This document shows positions 1 to 7,888 of a DNA stretch of 31,824 nucleotides, piece by piece. The notes beneath the pieces are model-generated. The model ran no database searches, was not told where the DNA came from, and was given only the letters and a program-made list of their open reading frames with translations. The DNA is from DATJZH01 sp035499215 (GTDB lineage: Bacteria; Actinomycetota; Actinomycetes; Streptosporangiales; Streptosporangiaceae): the NCBI GenBank assembly GCA_035499215.1, contig DATJZH010000372.1, positions 1-31,824 on the forward strand. Direction: 5' to 3'. Positions within the stretch are counted from its first letter, which is position 1. Every line of letters starts with the position of its first letter. A program made the translations under genes and the position numbers.

Positions 1-501
1 CCGGCCGGCTGGGACGCAGACCGTGCAGTGACCGCGCTCTACACCGCGCACTACCGGTCCCTGGTGCGCCTGGCGGCACTGCTGGTGCGCGACGTCGCGA
101 CGGCGGAGGAAGTGGTACAGGAATCGTTCGTCGCGATGCACCACGGCTGGCGTCGGCTGAGGGACGGCGACATGGCACTGTCCTATCTGCGGCAGTCCGT
201 GGTGAACCGGTCCCGCTCGGTGCTGCGGCACCGCGTGGTGGCGGACCGGAACGCGCCGAAGCCGCTGCCGGACATGCCCAGTGCCGAGCATTGCGCGATC
301 GCGCTGCTGGAGCGCTCGGCCGTGGTCGCCGCGCTGCGGACGCTGCCGCCGCGGCAGCGCGAGGCGCTGGTGCTGCGGTATTACGGCGATCTGTCGGAGG
401 CCCAGATAGCCGCCGCGATGGGCATCAGCCGGGGCGCCGTCAAGAGCCACACCGCCAGGGCCATGTCGGCGCTGCGCCAGGTGCTGGAGCCTGAGGTGTG
501 A
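1..501 (+). CDS. SigE-family ECF RNA polymerase sigma factor (5' end outside window)
   Basis: Small extracytoplasmic-function sigma factor that would direct RNA polymerase to a stress or envelope regulon. The frame is open from base 1, and the residues before the first in-window GTG (base 28) already look like family sequence (WDADRAVTALY). I therefore read the gene as starting upstream and the GTG at 28 as internal or alternative. Region 2 is visible in AHYRSLVRLAALLVRD, TAEEVVQESF and the hydrophobic/aromatic stretch after it. Region 4 is visible in LPPRQREALVLRYYGDLSEAQIA followed by the helix-turn-helix MGISRGAVKSHTARAMSALRQ. About 157 codons are seen, close to the usual 160-180 for the family. 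No anti-sigma gene follows directly. The next gene is unrelated, so the inducing signal cannot be inferred. Confidence 0.9.
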   Translation, partial: PAGWDADRAVTALYTAHYRSLVRLAALLVRDVATAEEVVQESFVAMHHGWRRLRDGDMALSYLRQSVVNRSRSVLRHRVVADRNAPKPLPDMPSAEHCAIALLERSAVVAALRTLPPRQREALVLRYYGDLSEAQIAAAMGISRGAVKSHTARAMSALRQVLEPEV

Positions 502-502
502 C

Positions 503-530
503 CCACGTCGCGCTGCGCGTTGCAACGTGG
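503..530 (+). terminator. Nested hairpin after the sigma factor gene
   Basis: Directly after the TGA, CCACGT (503-508) pairs with ACGTGG (525-530) and encloses an inner CGCG-CTG-CGCG hairpin (509-519). There is no U tract, which is common for GC-rich actinobacterial terminators. Its position at the stop codon supports termination of the sigma gene. Confidence 0.45.
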
Positions 531-570
531 TGCCGGGCCATCACGATATCCCGCATCGCGATCAGCTCAT

Positions 571-584
571 TAGAGTCTGATGCG
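571..584 (+). promoter_or_regulatory. Candidate leaderless promoter of the NRDE gene
   Basis: TAGAGT (571-576) fits the actinobacterial -10 consensus TANNNT and lies exactly 7 nt before the GTG start at 584. No Shine-Dalgarno sequence precedes that GTG. Transcription would begin at or next to the start codon. No convincing -35 is visible, as is usual for such promoters. Confidence 0.4.
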
Positions 585-1336
585 TGTGCACGGTCGTGTG
601 TCGATGGGATCCGGGCGAGGCCGTGCCCGTGCAGATGCTGGCGCTCCGAGACGAGCTGGCAAGCCGGGCATTCGATCTCCCGGATGCCTGGTGGCATGAT
701 CAGCCAGCCGTGATCGGCGGACGCGACCGGCGCGGCGGAGGCAGCTGGTGCGTCAGTGACATCGCCACCGCAGCGACAGCAGTCATTCTGAACCGGCCGG
801 AACGGCCGGCCGGGGAACCAGGTGCGCCCAGCCGCGGTGTCCTTCCCCTGCTGGCCATCCGGCACAAAGACCGCTGGCCGGGTTTCGTGGACGTGACTGA
901 GATGGCTGGCTTCAATCTGGTGCTGGTTTCGCCCGGCGCGCTGCGCTGGTGGTCCTTTGACGGTCGGCACCTCCGCCGTCAGGCCCTGTCCGGCGGGACG
1001 CACATGTTCACGCCGCACGGGCTTCTCCCGGCGGTGCTTGATCACCGGTTCGCGTCCCGAAGCATCCGGCCGGATCCGGAGTCGGCGGCGCCGGCCGGGG
1101 AAGTCTGGGCGGAGTGGCTGGCGGTCCTCGATGCCGCGGTTCCGAGCAGTGATCCTGCCGATCTGCTCGTTCGGCGACCGGTGGATGCGGACAGCTACGA
1201 GACCGTGTTCGGCCAGTTCATCGCCGCACGGCCCGGCGCGCTCCGGCTGGATTACGTCGACCACCCCGCGCACGGCCCCGCCCGGCCCTGGACGACGCGG
1301 CTGTGGCATGCCGATGCCTGCGATCTGGCTGACTGA
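584..1336 (+). CDS. NRDE family protein (TANGO2-like)
   Basis: A 250-residue protein of the NRDE/TANGO2 family (DUF833), whose biochemical role in bacteria is unsettled. It begins M-C-T-V-V, so Cys2 would be N-terminal after Met removal, as in Ntn-hydrolase-like members. Other family landmarks are WHDQPAVIGGRDRRGGGSW (the G-R-D...G-G-(S/T)-W block) and AVILNRPERPAGEPGAPSRG. The name-giving Asn-Arg-Asp-Glu block is LRDE here (residues 21-24, within LALRDELASR), so the Asn is lost. The GTG at 584 was chosen because it places Cys at position 2. An ATG at 580 is out of frame. It is convergent with the diguanylate cyclase gene; no operon partner is seen. Confidence 0.8.
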   Translation: MCTVVCRWDPGEAVPVQMLALRDELASRAFDLPDAWWHDQPAVIGGRDRRGGGSWCVSDIATAATAVILNRPERPAGEPGAPSRGVLPLLAIRHKDRWPGFVDVTEMAGFNLVLVSPGALRWWSFDGRHLRRQALSGGTHMFTPHGLLPAVLDHRFASRSIRPDPESAAPAGEVWAEWLAVLDAAVPSSDPADLLVRRPVDADSYETVFGQFIAARPGALRLDYVDHPAHGPARPWTTRLWHADACDLAD

Positions 1337-1391
1337 CCGGCTGCCGGCATGGAGTCCTGACCCGCGCAGGCCGTTAAGATCCGTGCGGGTG

Positions 1392-1410
1392 CCGCCTCAG
1401 CACAAGGCGG
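1392..1410. terminator. Hairpin between convergent genes
   Basis: CCGCCT (1392-1397) and AGGCGG (1405-1410) form a perfect 6-bp stem with a 7-nt loop, in the 92-bp gap between two convergent genes. It could serve both strands. There is no U tract. Confidence 0.35.
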
Positions 1411-1428
1411 GCCGCAGCGGCTGGCCGG

Positions 1429-2739
1429 CTAATGCTCGCTCGCCTGGCCGGTCACGCTGAAGGATGCAGTATCAGTCGTTACCCAGGCCTGGTTCCGGCC
1501 CGCGCCCTTGGCTCGGTAAAGCGCCGCGTCGGCTGCCGCGACCAGCTCGGTCAGCTGCTTCCCGGTGCCGCCCAGTACCGCTACGCCGACCGAGACGGTC
1601 AGCGCGATCGGCTCTAGGTCCGCAGCGCCGACCGTCGGGTCAATGCGCAGGCCGGCGATGCTGGTACAGACGCGGTCGGCGATGATGCAGGCACTCGCCC
1701 CGTCGGTCTGCGGCAGGAACAGGCCGAACTCCTCTCCGCCGAGCCGGCCGACCAGGTCGCACTCGCGGACGAGCGCCTGAAGCGTCCGGGCGATGGCGCC
1801 CAGTGCGGCATCACCCGCCTGGTGCCCGTAAGTGTCGTTGACCGCCTTGAAGTAGTCGACGTCGATGAGGGCCACGGCCAGAGCGGAACCGGTCCGCGCC
1901 GCGCGGGCCACCTCCGACTCGCTCTCGCGCCGCCACGTCATGGCGTTGAGCAGGCCGGTCATGGCGTCGACGCGGGAGGCGTCGACCAGCTGGGCATGCC
2001 GGGACGAGCGCTGCAGCAAGGTGACGAACGGCAAGGCGAAAACGATGGCAACGGGCGCGGCAGCGATGGCCAGCGTCACCACCGTCGCGACGCTTGCTTC
2101 CGTGAGGTCGTTCAGGATGCTTTCGCGCGCGAACACCAGCTCGCTGATCTTCATCCCCCGGTCCGAACTCTTAACGGCAGGAAGGATCAGGCAGTTGTTT
2201 ACCGCCCATGCCACCGCGAAGCACGCAGCCACGACCAGGACCCGGGCGGCAGTCCCGCCGTCAGCTCCCGAGGGCGACAGCGCCGCGATCCTCCGCAAGC
2301 CCTGGAACGCGAGAAACGCAGCTCCGTAGGACAGGCTGATCACCGCCGCGGTGAACACCCGGCGGTGCACGGCGACCTTCCGGACCCGCCACTGCTGCAG
2401 GGTGATCCGCAGGATCGGCGCGATCAATGCGAACAGCGGCGGCAGCAAGATCACCATCGGCAGTTCCCAGACCCCGCAGACATCCTTGGCCAGCAAGGCC
2501 GGCTCGCGCCAGCGCCTTGTCATCTCCACCGTCACGGCGCCGCAGGTCACCAGTGCACCAAAAAGCAGCAGATCGCCCCGCGTCGCCTCTGCTGCGCAGC
2601 ACGCGATGACAACAGCCGCCGTATCGGCCGCGACGACGAGCGCAACGAAGATCACTAGCCAGCGGGGCAGGCCCGGTAACGGCCTCGTGCTCATTGACCT
2701 GACACGCCGGTGCAGTTCATGGCACCATTTTCGCTTCAC
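1429..2739 (-). CDS. Membrane-anchored diguanylate cyclase (GGDEF domain)
   Basis: Makes cyclic di-GMP from two GTP at the membrane. The first ~245 residues hold about six hydrophobic segments (from LPRWLVIFVALVVAADTAAVV to VAIVFALPFVTLL), an integral-membrane sensor I cannot assign to a named MASE class. The GGDEF domain starts at VDAMTGLLN. It contains the Mg-binding LIDVDYFKAVND, the active-site GGEEF at residues 334-338, and an RECD at 325-328, five residues earlier, which fits an inhibitory I-site (RxxD). The protein should therefore be active and feedback-inhibited. I chose GTG at 2739 (436 aa) because AGGAG lies 5 nt upstream. ATG at 2694 and ATG at 2760 are alternatives. A longer open frame to 3174 runs through the promoter and repeat region and is not supported. 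No EAL domain or other c-di-GMP gene is adjacent. Confidence 0.88.
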   Translation of the reverse strand: MKRKWCHELHRRVRSMSTRPLPGLPRWLVIFVALVVAADTAAVVIACCAAEATRGDLLLFGALVTCGAVTVEMTRRWREPALLAKDVCGVWELPMVILLPPLFALIAPILRITLQQWRVRKVAVHRRVFTAAVISLSYGAAFLAFQGLRRIAALSPSGADGGTAARVLVVAACFAVAWAVNNCLILPAVKSSDRGMKISELVFARESILNDLTEASVATVVTLAIAAAPVAIVFALPFVTLLQRSSRHAQLVDASRVDAMTGLLNAMTWRRESESEVARAARTGSALAVALIDVDYFKAVNDTYGHQAGDAALGAIARTLQALVRECDLVGRLGGEEFGLFLPQTDGASACIIADRVCTSIAGLRIDPTVGAADLEPIALTVSVGVAVLGGTGKQLTELVAAADAALYRAKGAGRNQAWVTTDTASFSVTGQASEH

Positions 2740-2815
2740 ATCGTCTCCTGCGGGCTTCATGCGAGCGCGCCGGCGTCTGCCTCGGCCCTCGGTACGGCCC
2801 AGCCTGACGCCTTGC

Positions 2816-2846
2816 ATTGTTTCAGGACCTATTAGCTCAATGTCAA
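2816..2846 (-). promoter_or_regulatory. Candidate promoter of the diguanylate cyclase
   Basis: On the minus strand a consensus -35 TTGACA (2846-2841) is followed after 19 bp by AACAAT (2821-2816), a 4/6 match to -10. A start near 2809 would give a leader of about 70 nt to the GTG at 2739. The long spacer lowers confidence. Confidence 0.35.
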
Positions 2847-3247
2847 GCGCTGGATACGCAGCGCAACCAAGTAGACCGCTTGTCCCGTTTGTCCTACGCG
2901 ACAAACAATGGCCGGGCCTGCTCCGCGGGAAGGCTGAGGCGCCAGGAAGGGCGGGGGCGGGCCGGCCACGCGCCACTCCGCGTGCAACATGCTGTTCGCG
3001 TTTTGCATACGGTGAAATTACCCTTGGCGGGACGCGCCAGGGGTGGCGCCTGCCAGGCACACGCCGACACCAGGGGAGGGGGCCCGTCATGACCAGGACG
3101 ACCAGCTGGAACTGAGCCGCAACCCGCCATCCGCGCCGGCACCAGGGGAGGGGGCCAGTCATGACCAGGACCACCAGCTGTAGCTGATCCGCTACGCGGC
3201 GCAGTCATTCCTGCGCGCCAGCAGCAGCAGACGCGCCGCGGACTGCA
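2847..3247. other. Gene-free stretch with short tandem duplication
   Basis: About 400 bp between the cyclase promoter and the 3' end of the dioxygenase-like gene. I see no gene with family features on either strand. The right half holds the 72-bp-period repeat described separately. A locally AT-rich patch around 3000-3025 (TTTTGCATACGGTGAAATTA) may be regulatory, but I could not match it to a known riboswitch or operator. Confidence 0.5.
3063..3187 (+). repeat. 72-bp-period direct repeat, each copy RBS plus an 8-codon ORF
   Basis: Bases 3063-3115 and 3135-3187 match at 48 of 53 positions. Each copy has a purine-rich AGGGGAGGGGG, then ATG and a complete 8-codon ORF ending in TGA (3089-3115, MTRTTSWN; 3161-3187, MTRTTSCS). 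Start, stop and frame are kept in both copies. Whether the peptides are made is unknown. The palindrome GTCATGAC surrounds each ATG. Confidence 0.7.
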
Positions 3248-3997
3248 TCAGCGCTCCCAGACTGCGACCAGGTAACTGACGCCCAGGGGGGCTGCCGCGA
3301 ACTCAACCCGCCCGCGCAGCCGGCCGCCGTCAGCAGCGCCCGCCAGCACCTGCCAGGCAGGCCGGCCGGTCGCCACCAGCTCAGCATCGCGGGCAGGGTC
3401 GAGCCCGGCCAGCCGCGCCGGATCGGCGTCGGCGAGCGCCGCCGCCACTTCCGCCGCGTAGTCATCGGCTGGCCGGTCAGGGGCGCCGGGCATCCCGATG
3501 GCCCGGCGGGCGGGGCCATCGCCCATCGCCAGCAGTGCGACCCTTGGCGCCTGGCCTGCCAGCACCGCGCCGACGTGCAGGCAATCGCCCGCGGACAGGG
3601 ACCGCTGCACGGCCTGCAGGTGCAGCCGCCACGGCGGCCCGGTGGCGGGCCGGGCCGCCGGCAGTGCGCGGATCAGCCACGCGCCGACCGTCAGGGCCAG
3701 CGGCAGGACCGGGTCGCCGTATCCGGTCACGAACGGTATGCCGAGGGTCTGCAGGCTGCCCGCCGCCGTGTCCGGGTACACCGCGGCGCGGTCGGCGGCG
3801 CCGACCACCGCGATCACGTCGGGCCGCGCGGCAGCCAGCGCGGCGGCCGCGCCCTGGCAGGCCGAACGAAGCGCGCGTAGCTGGGCATCGACATGCTGCC
3901 CGGCCTGGTGGCACCGGCTGGCCGACCTCCCGCTGGCGCCCATCGCCTCGGGGACCAGCAGCGGCGGATGCGGGCAGACGGCGGCGGCGACCAGCAC
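3248..3997 (-). CDS. Class III extradiol dioxygenase-like protein, miaB-linked
   Basis: A 249-residue protein resembling the class III extradiol dioxygenase subunit B-like family that follows miaB in many actinobacteria; no substrate is established. The N terminus LVAAAVCPHPPLLVPE matches the family signature, with a His (residue 10) in the usual metal-binding place. Further landmarks are ARPDVIAVVGAAD (Rossmann-like strand) and DGPARRAIGMPGAP. Other metal ligands are not obvious, so catalysis is doubtful. The start is GTG 3997 by similarity of the first residues. A TTG at 4003 in the same frame overlaps the miaB TGA and would add two residues. Either way the gene is translationally coupled to miaB, which suggests a role linked to tRNA modification or simple co-transcription. 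Confidence 0.75.
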   Translation of the reverse strand: MLVAAAVCPHPPLLVPEAMGASGRSASRCHQAGQHVDAQLRALRSACQGAAAALAAARPDVIAVVGAADRAAVYPDTAAGSLQTLGIPFVTGYGDPVLPLALTVGAWLIRALPAARPATGPPWRLHLQAVQRSLSAGDCLHVGAVLAGQAPRVALLAMGDGPARRAIGMPGAPDRPADDYAAEVAAALADADPARLAGLDPARDAELVATGRPAWQVLAGAADGGRLRGRVEFAAAPLGVSYLVAVWER

Positions 3998-3999
3998 GC

Positions 4000-5508
4000 T
4001 CAAGCGGGGCCGCGGCGGGCAGGCATGCCGAGCAGGACGCCCCCCGGCCCCGCGGCGCCGCCCGGCGCAGCGCCAGCAGCGCCGCGTCCGGCCGGGTCCC
4101 CGGCGAGCGCGGCCTCGCGGCTGGCCTCCCACGCGTCGCCGCCGCGGGTGCGGCTGACCGCTAGCGGCGGCCCGTCGGCGATCAGGTAGTGCGGAGCGCC
4201 CCTGGTAACGACCGTGGTGACCAGGTCACCCGGCCGCGGCGAGGTGCCAGCCGGGGCGAAGTGCACGAGCCGGTTGTCGCGGGCGCGGCCGGACATCCGG
4301 CGGGTGGCCTCGTCCTTGCGGCCCTCACCGTCGGCTACCAGGATCTGCACAGCCCGGCCGGCCAGCTTCCTGTTCTCCTGCCAGGCCGTCTCCGCGACCA
4401 GATCGGCCAGCCGCTCATACCGCTCCGCCGTGACCTCGGCCGGCACCTGGGGCACCATCGCCGCGGCGGGAGTGCCCGGCCGGACTGAATACTTGAAGGT
4501 GAAGGCGCCGGCGAAGCGGGCCTGGCGGACGACGTCGAGGGTGTCGCAGAAGTCCTGCTCTCTCTCGCCGGGAAAGCCGACGATGATGTCGGTTGTGATG
4601 GCCGCGCCGGGCATGGCCGCTCGCACCCGGTCCAGGATCGCCAGGTAGGAGTCCCGGCGATAGGCGCGCCGCATGGCCCGCAGCACCGCGTCGGAGCCCG
4701 ACTGGAGCGGCATATGCAGCTGCGGCATGACGTTCGGCGTCTGCGCCATAGCCTCGATCACGTCGTCGGTAAAATCCCGCGGATGCGGCGAGGTGAAGCG
4801 GACCCGCTCCAGGCCCTCGATGTCGCCGCAGGCGCGCAGCAGCTTGCCGAACGCACGGCGGTCGCCGAACCCCGCCCCGTAGGAGTTGACGTTCTGCCCG
4901 AGCAAGGTCACCTCGAGCACGCCATCGGCGGCGAGGGCGCGGATCTCGGACAGCACGTCGCCAGGCCGGCGATCCTCTTCTCGGCCGCGCAGGCTCGGCA
5001 CGATGCAGAACGTGCACGTGTTGTTGCAGCCCACCGAGATGGCAACCCAGGCCGAGTACGGCAGCTCACGCCTGGCGGGCAGCACGGACGGGAAGCGCTC
5101 CAGGGACTCCAGGATCTCCACCTGAGCCTGCTGCTGCACCCTGGCCCGGTCCAGCAGCGCCGGCAGCGAGCCGATGTTGTGGGTGCCGAACACCACGTCG
5201 ACCCACGGCGCCCGCCTGGTGATCGCCGACCGGTCCTTCTGTGCCAGGCAGCCGCCGACGGCGATCTGCATTCCGGGATGGGCGTTCTTGACCGGCAGCA
5301 GATGGCCGAGATTCCCGTACAGCCGGTTGTCGGCGTTCTCCCGCACGGCGCAGGTATTGAACACCACCACGTCGGGGACTGCCCCCGCCCTGGCGGGCCG
5401 GTATCCGGCCGCCTCCAGCTGGCCGGCCAGCCGCTCGGAATCGTGCATGTTCATCTGGCACCCGTAGGTGCGGACCTCGAAGCTTCGCAGACCGTCGGCG
5501 CCCGGCAT
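4000..5508 (-). CDS. miaB: tRNA-2-methylthio-N6-dimethylallyladenosine synthase MiaB
   Basis: Radical-SAM methylthiotransferase that adds the 2-methylthio group to i6A37 of tRNAs reading UNN codons. The N-terminal MTTase domain has its cluster cysteines at C17 (TYGCQMN), C53 (NTCAVRENA) and C87 (GGCLAQ). The radical-SAM motif CNNTCTFC gives C161, C165 and C168. PRDFTDDVIEAMA and HMPLQSGSD are typical of the barrel. A C-terminal TRAM region (about 380-445) ends in DLVTTVVTRGAPHYLIADG. A Gly/Ala/Pro tail of about 50 residues extends beyond the normal end. Start ATG 5508 (502 aa) puts the MTTase domain at the N terminus; the longer open frame adds only low-complexity residues. Its partner RimO is encoded at 28519-30069, so both methylthiotransferases lie in this window. 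Confidence 0.96.
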   Translation of the reverse strand: MPGADGLRSFEVRTYGCQMNMHDSERLAGQLEAAGYRPARAGAVPDVVVFNTCAVRENADNRLYGNLGHLLPVKNAHPGMQIAVGGCLAQKDRSAITRRAPWVDVVFGTHNIGSLPALLDRARVQQQAQVEILESLERFPSVLPARRELPYSAWVAISVGCNNTCTFCIVPSLRGREEDRRPGDVLSEIRALAADGVLEVTLLGQNVNSYGAGFGDRRAFGKLLRACGDIEGLERVRFTSPHPRDFTDDVIEAMAQTPNVMPQLHMPLQSGSDAVLRAMRRAYRRDSYLAILDRVRAAMPGAAITTDIIVGFPGEREQDFCDTLDVVRQARFAGAFTFKYSVRPGTPAAAMVPQVPAEVTAERYERLADLVAETAWQENRKLAGRAVQILVADGEGRKDEATRRMSGRARDNRLVHFAPAGTSPRPGDLVTTVVTRGAPHYLIADGPPLAVSRTRGGDAWEASREAALAGDPAGRGAAGAAPGGAAGPGGVLLGMPARRGPA

Positions 5509-5764
5509 GCCACCAGGGTAGACGCACCGGCGGCGCGCGGCCGCCAGCCGGCCCGCCCGCGCGGGCCGCGGACGGTACCCGCGCAACGGCCGAGGCCACT
5601 GCCTTTCAGGGCTGCAGGCACCGCCGGCCGGCGGATGGCGCAGGCATCAAGCAGTGCCGGGATCTGCGGCAGGTCGGCCAGTCCGTAGGGCACGATATGC
5701 CTATGACAGACAGCGTGCTGGAGCGACGAGCGAGGCGACGGCCACGACAGCGGGCACCACGGTG

Positions 5765-7828
5765 ATGACCGAGGGCGCGGTCCCGGCTATCCCGTTCGGC
5801 GCCTGGCCCTCACCCATCACGGCGGCCGACGTGGCCAGGGCGCGGCTCAGGCTCTCCTTCCCGACCGTGATCGGCGGCGATACCTGGTGGCAGGAAGGAC
5901 GGCCCGAAGAGGGCGGCCGGCTGACGATCATGCACTGCGGCCCCGGCGGCAGCCTCGCTGAGCTGCTGCCGGCACCGTGGAATGCCCGCAGCCGGGTGCA
6001 CGAGTACGGCGGACTGTCCTATCTTCCCGTTCCCCGCGCCGCTCCCCCCGGCCCGGCCGCGGGCGCTCCGCGCGGTCACGAGATCGTCTTCGCCAACTAC
6101 TCCGATCAGCGCCTGTACCTGGCCGGCCCGCAGACAGCAGACGGGCACGAGGCGCCACGGCCGCTGACGCCCGATCCGGCCGCCGAGGGCTATTCAGGCG
6201 GCGGCCCGCTGGGAGCCGCGGCGCTGCGCTACGCCGATTTCGTCCTGTCACCCGACCGCAGCGAACTCTGGTGCGTGCAGGAACGGCACGCCGGCGGCAA
6301 AGTTACCCGGTCAATCGTCGCGGTTCCGCTGGACGGTTCTGCTGTGCAGCAGCCGGAGGCCGTCCGCGAGCTGGTCTCAGGCTCGGATTTCTTCGCCTAC
6401 CCGACGCCGTCGCCCGACGGCAGCACTCTGGCCTGGATATGCTGGAATCACCCGCACATGCCCTGGGACGGCACCGAGCTGCGGGTGGCGCCGATCGAGG
6501 GCGGCGTGCCCGCGAGGGGCAGGCTGGTCAAGGGCAGCCTCCGGGAGTCGGTGCTGGCGCCTGTCTGGCGGGACAACGCCAGCCTGTACGTGGTGTCGGA
6601 CTGGCCGGGCTGGTGGAATGTCTACCAGATCGGATTGTCCGGTGAGCCGGCTCAGGCGCTCTATCCGGCAGACGAGGAATTCGGCGGGCCGCTGTGGCAG
6701 CTCGGGGCGCGGCCGTTCGCGATGCTCGGTGATGGCCGGCTGGCCGTCCTGCATGGCAGGGGCAGCATGCGGCTCGGCCTGCTGGATCCGGAGACGATGG
6801 AGCTTTCCGAGCCTGATCTTCCGCTGCCGGAGTTCGCGCCCGCGCTGACGGCCGACGGCACCGCGATCGCAGGCGTGGCGGGCGGCCCGGCGCAGGCACT
6901 GGCGGTGGTGCGAATCGACGCTGCCACGTCCCGGCAGGAAATCCTGCGCCGGGAGCTGGACGAGCTGCCTGACGCCAGCTACCTGCCCGTCCCGCGGCAC
7001 GCCGACCTTGACGGACGATTCGGCCGCGTCGTGCATGCGCTGGTGTACCCGCCGTCCAACCCCCGGGCGACCGGGCCGCCGGGCGGCAAGCCCCCGTACG
7101 TCGTGTGGGTGCACGGCGGCCCGACTGCGAATGTCACAGCGCTGCTGGACCTGGAGAAGGCATTCTTCACCAGCCGCGGAATCGGAATCATTGACGTGAA
7201 CTACGGAGGGTCGACCGGGTACGGCCGGCACTACCGGGAGAGGCTGCGCCGCCAGTGGGGCGTCGTCGACGTCGAAGACGTGATGGCGGCAGCGCGGTCC
7301 CTGGCCGAGGCAGGCGAGGCGGACCCCGGGCGCCTAGCCATCCGCGGCGGCTCGGCAGGCGGCTGGACGGCCCTGGTCGCGGTCACCACCGGAGCGGTCC
7401 GCGACCGCGTTTTCAGCGCGGCCACCTCGTACTACGGGGTGGCCGACCTGAGCAACTTCGCGGCGCAAACGCACGACTTCGAGTCGCGCTACCTGGACGG
7501 GCTGATCGGGCCGCTGCCGGGGTTCGAGATCGTCTACGCAGAGCGCGCGCCAGTCGGCCACGTGACCGAGCTCACCTGCCCGGTACTGCTGCTGCAGGGC
7601 CTTGATGATCCGGTCGTGCCGGCCGAGCAGTCGGAGAGCATCGCGCGCGATCTCGCGGCGCGCGGCATCGCGCACGCCTACATCGCCTTCGATGGAGAGT
7701 CCCACGGTTTCCGCAAGGCCGAGACGATCATGGCCGCGCTCGACGCCGAGATCTCGTTTTACGGCCAGATTCTCGGCTTCACGCCGCCCGGCATAGCGCC
7801 CATCACCCTGACCAGCGGCAGCACCTGA
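5765..7828 (+). CDS. S9 family prolyl oligopeptidase-like serine peptidase
   Basis: Cytoplasmic serine peptidase of the prolyl oligopeptidase/acylaminoacyl-peptidase type (687 aa). It would cleave short peptides rather than folded proteins. An N-terminal beta-propeller-like half (about 1-420) contains repeated strands such as FVLSPDRSELWCVQE and AYPTPSPDGSTLAWICWN. The C-terminal alpha/beta-hydrolase carries YVVWVHGGPTANV (oxyanion region), the nucleophile S530 in GGSAGGW, D615 in GLDDPVVP and H647 in ESHGF, so the triad is complete. There is no signal peptide. Start ATG 5765 was chosen because IPFGAWPSPITAADVA just after it matches the usual N terminus. GTG 5762 and a longer frame from 5654 are less likely. 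It is divergent from miaB and convergent with rny. Confidence 0.92.
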   Translation: MTEGAVPAIPFGAWPSPITAADVARARLRLSFPTVIGGDTWWQEGRPEEGGRLTIMHCGPGGSLAELLPAPWNARSRVHEYGGLSYLPVPRAAPPGPAAGAPRGHEIVFANYSDQRLYLAGPQTADGHEAPRPLTPDPAAEGYSGGGPLGAAALRYADFVLSPDRSELWCVQERHAGGKVTRSIVAVPLDGSAVQQPEAVRELVSGSDFFAYPTPSPDGSTLAWICWNHPHMPWDGTELRVAPIEGGVPARGRLVKGSLRESVLAPVWRDNASLYVVSDWPGWWNVYQIGLSGEPAQALYPADEEFGGPLWQLGARPFAMLGDGRLAVLHGRGSMRLGLLDPETMELSEPDLPLPEFAPALTADGTAIAGVAGGPAQALAVVRIDAATSRQEILRRELDELPDASYLPVPRHADLDGRFGRVVHALVYPPSNPRATGPPGGKPPYVVWVHGGPTANVTALLDLEKAFFTSRGIGIIDVNYGGSTGYGRHYRERLRRQWGVVDVEDVMAAARSLAEAGEADPGRLAIRGGSAGGWTALVAVTTGAVRDRVFSAATSYYGVADLSNFAAQTHDFESRYLDGLIGPLPGFEIVYAERAPVGHVTELTCPVLLLQGLDDPVVPAEQSESIARDLAARGIAHAYIAFDGESHGFRKAETIMAALDAEISFYGQILGFTPPGIAPITLTSGST

Positions 7829-7852
7829 GGCCCGGTCGGCCGAGATCAGCCC

Positions 7853-7876
7853 GGCTGGCCGCCATCTGCGCCAGCC
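7853..7876. terminator. Bidirectional terminator hairpin
   Basis: GGCTGGC (7853-7859) and GCCAGCC (7870-7876) form a perfect 7-bp stem with a 10-nt loop, in the 60-bp gap between the convergent S9 peptidase and rny genes. A direct repeat GTCGGCCGAG flanks it on both sides. Confidence 0.5.
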
Positions 7877-7888
7877 TGTCGGCCGAGC

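Noticed and set aside
28..501. GTG at 28 as the true start of the sigma factor
   Set aside because: Family-like residues precede it in the same open frame from base 1, so the start probably lies outside the window.
2740..3174. N-terminal extension of the diguanylate cyclase frame
   Set aside because: It runs through the candidate promoter and the 72-bp repeat. A strong RBS supports GTG 2739 instead.
3063..3187. 72-bp repeats as a riboswitch or insertion sequence remnant
   Set aside because: There is no conserved aptamer pattern I recognise, no terminal inverted repeats and no transposase.
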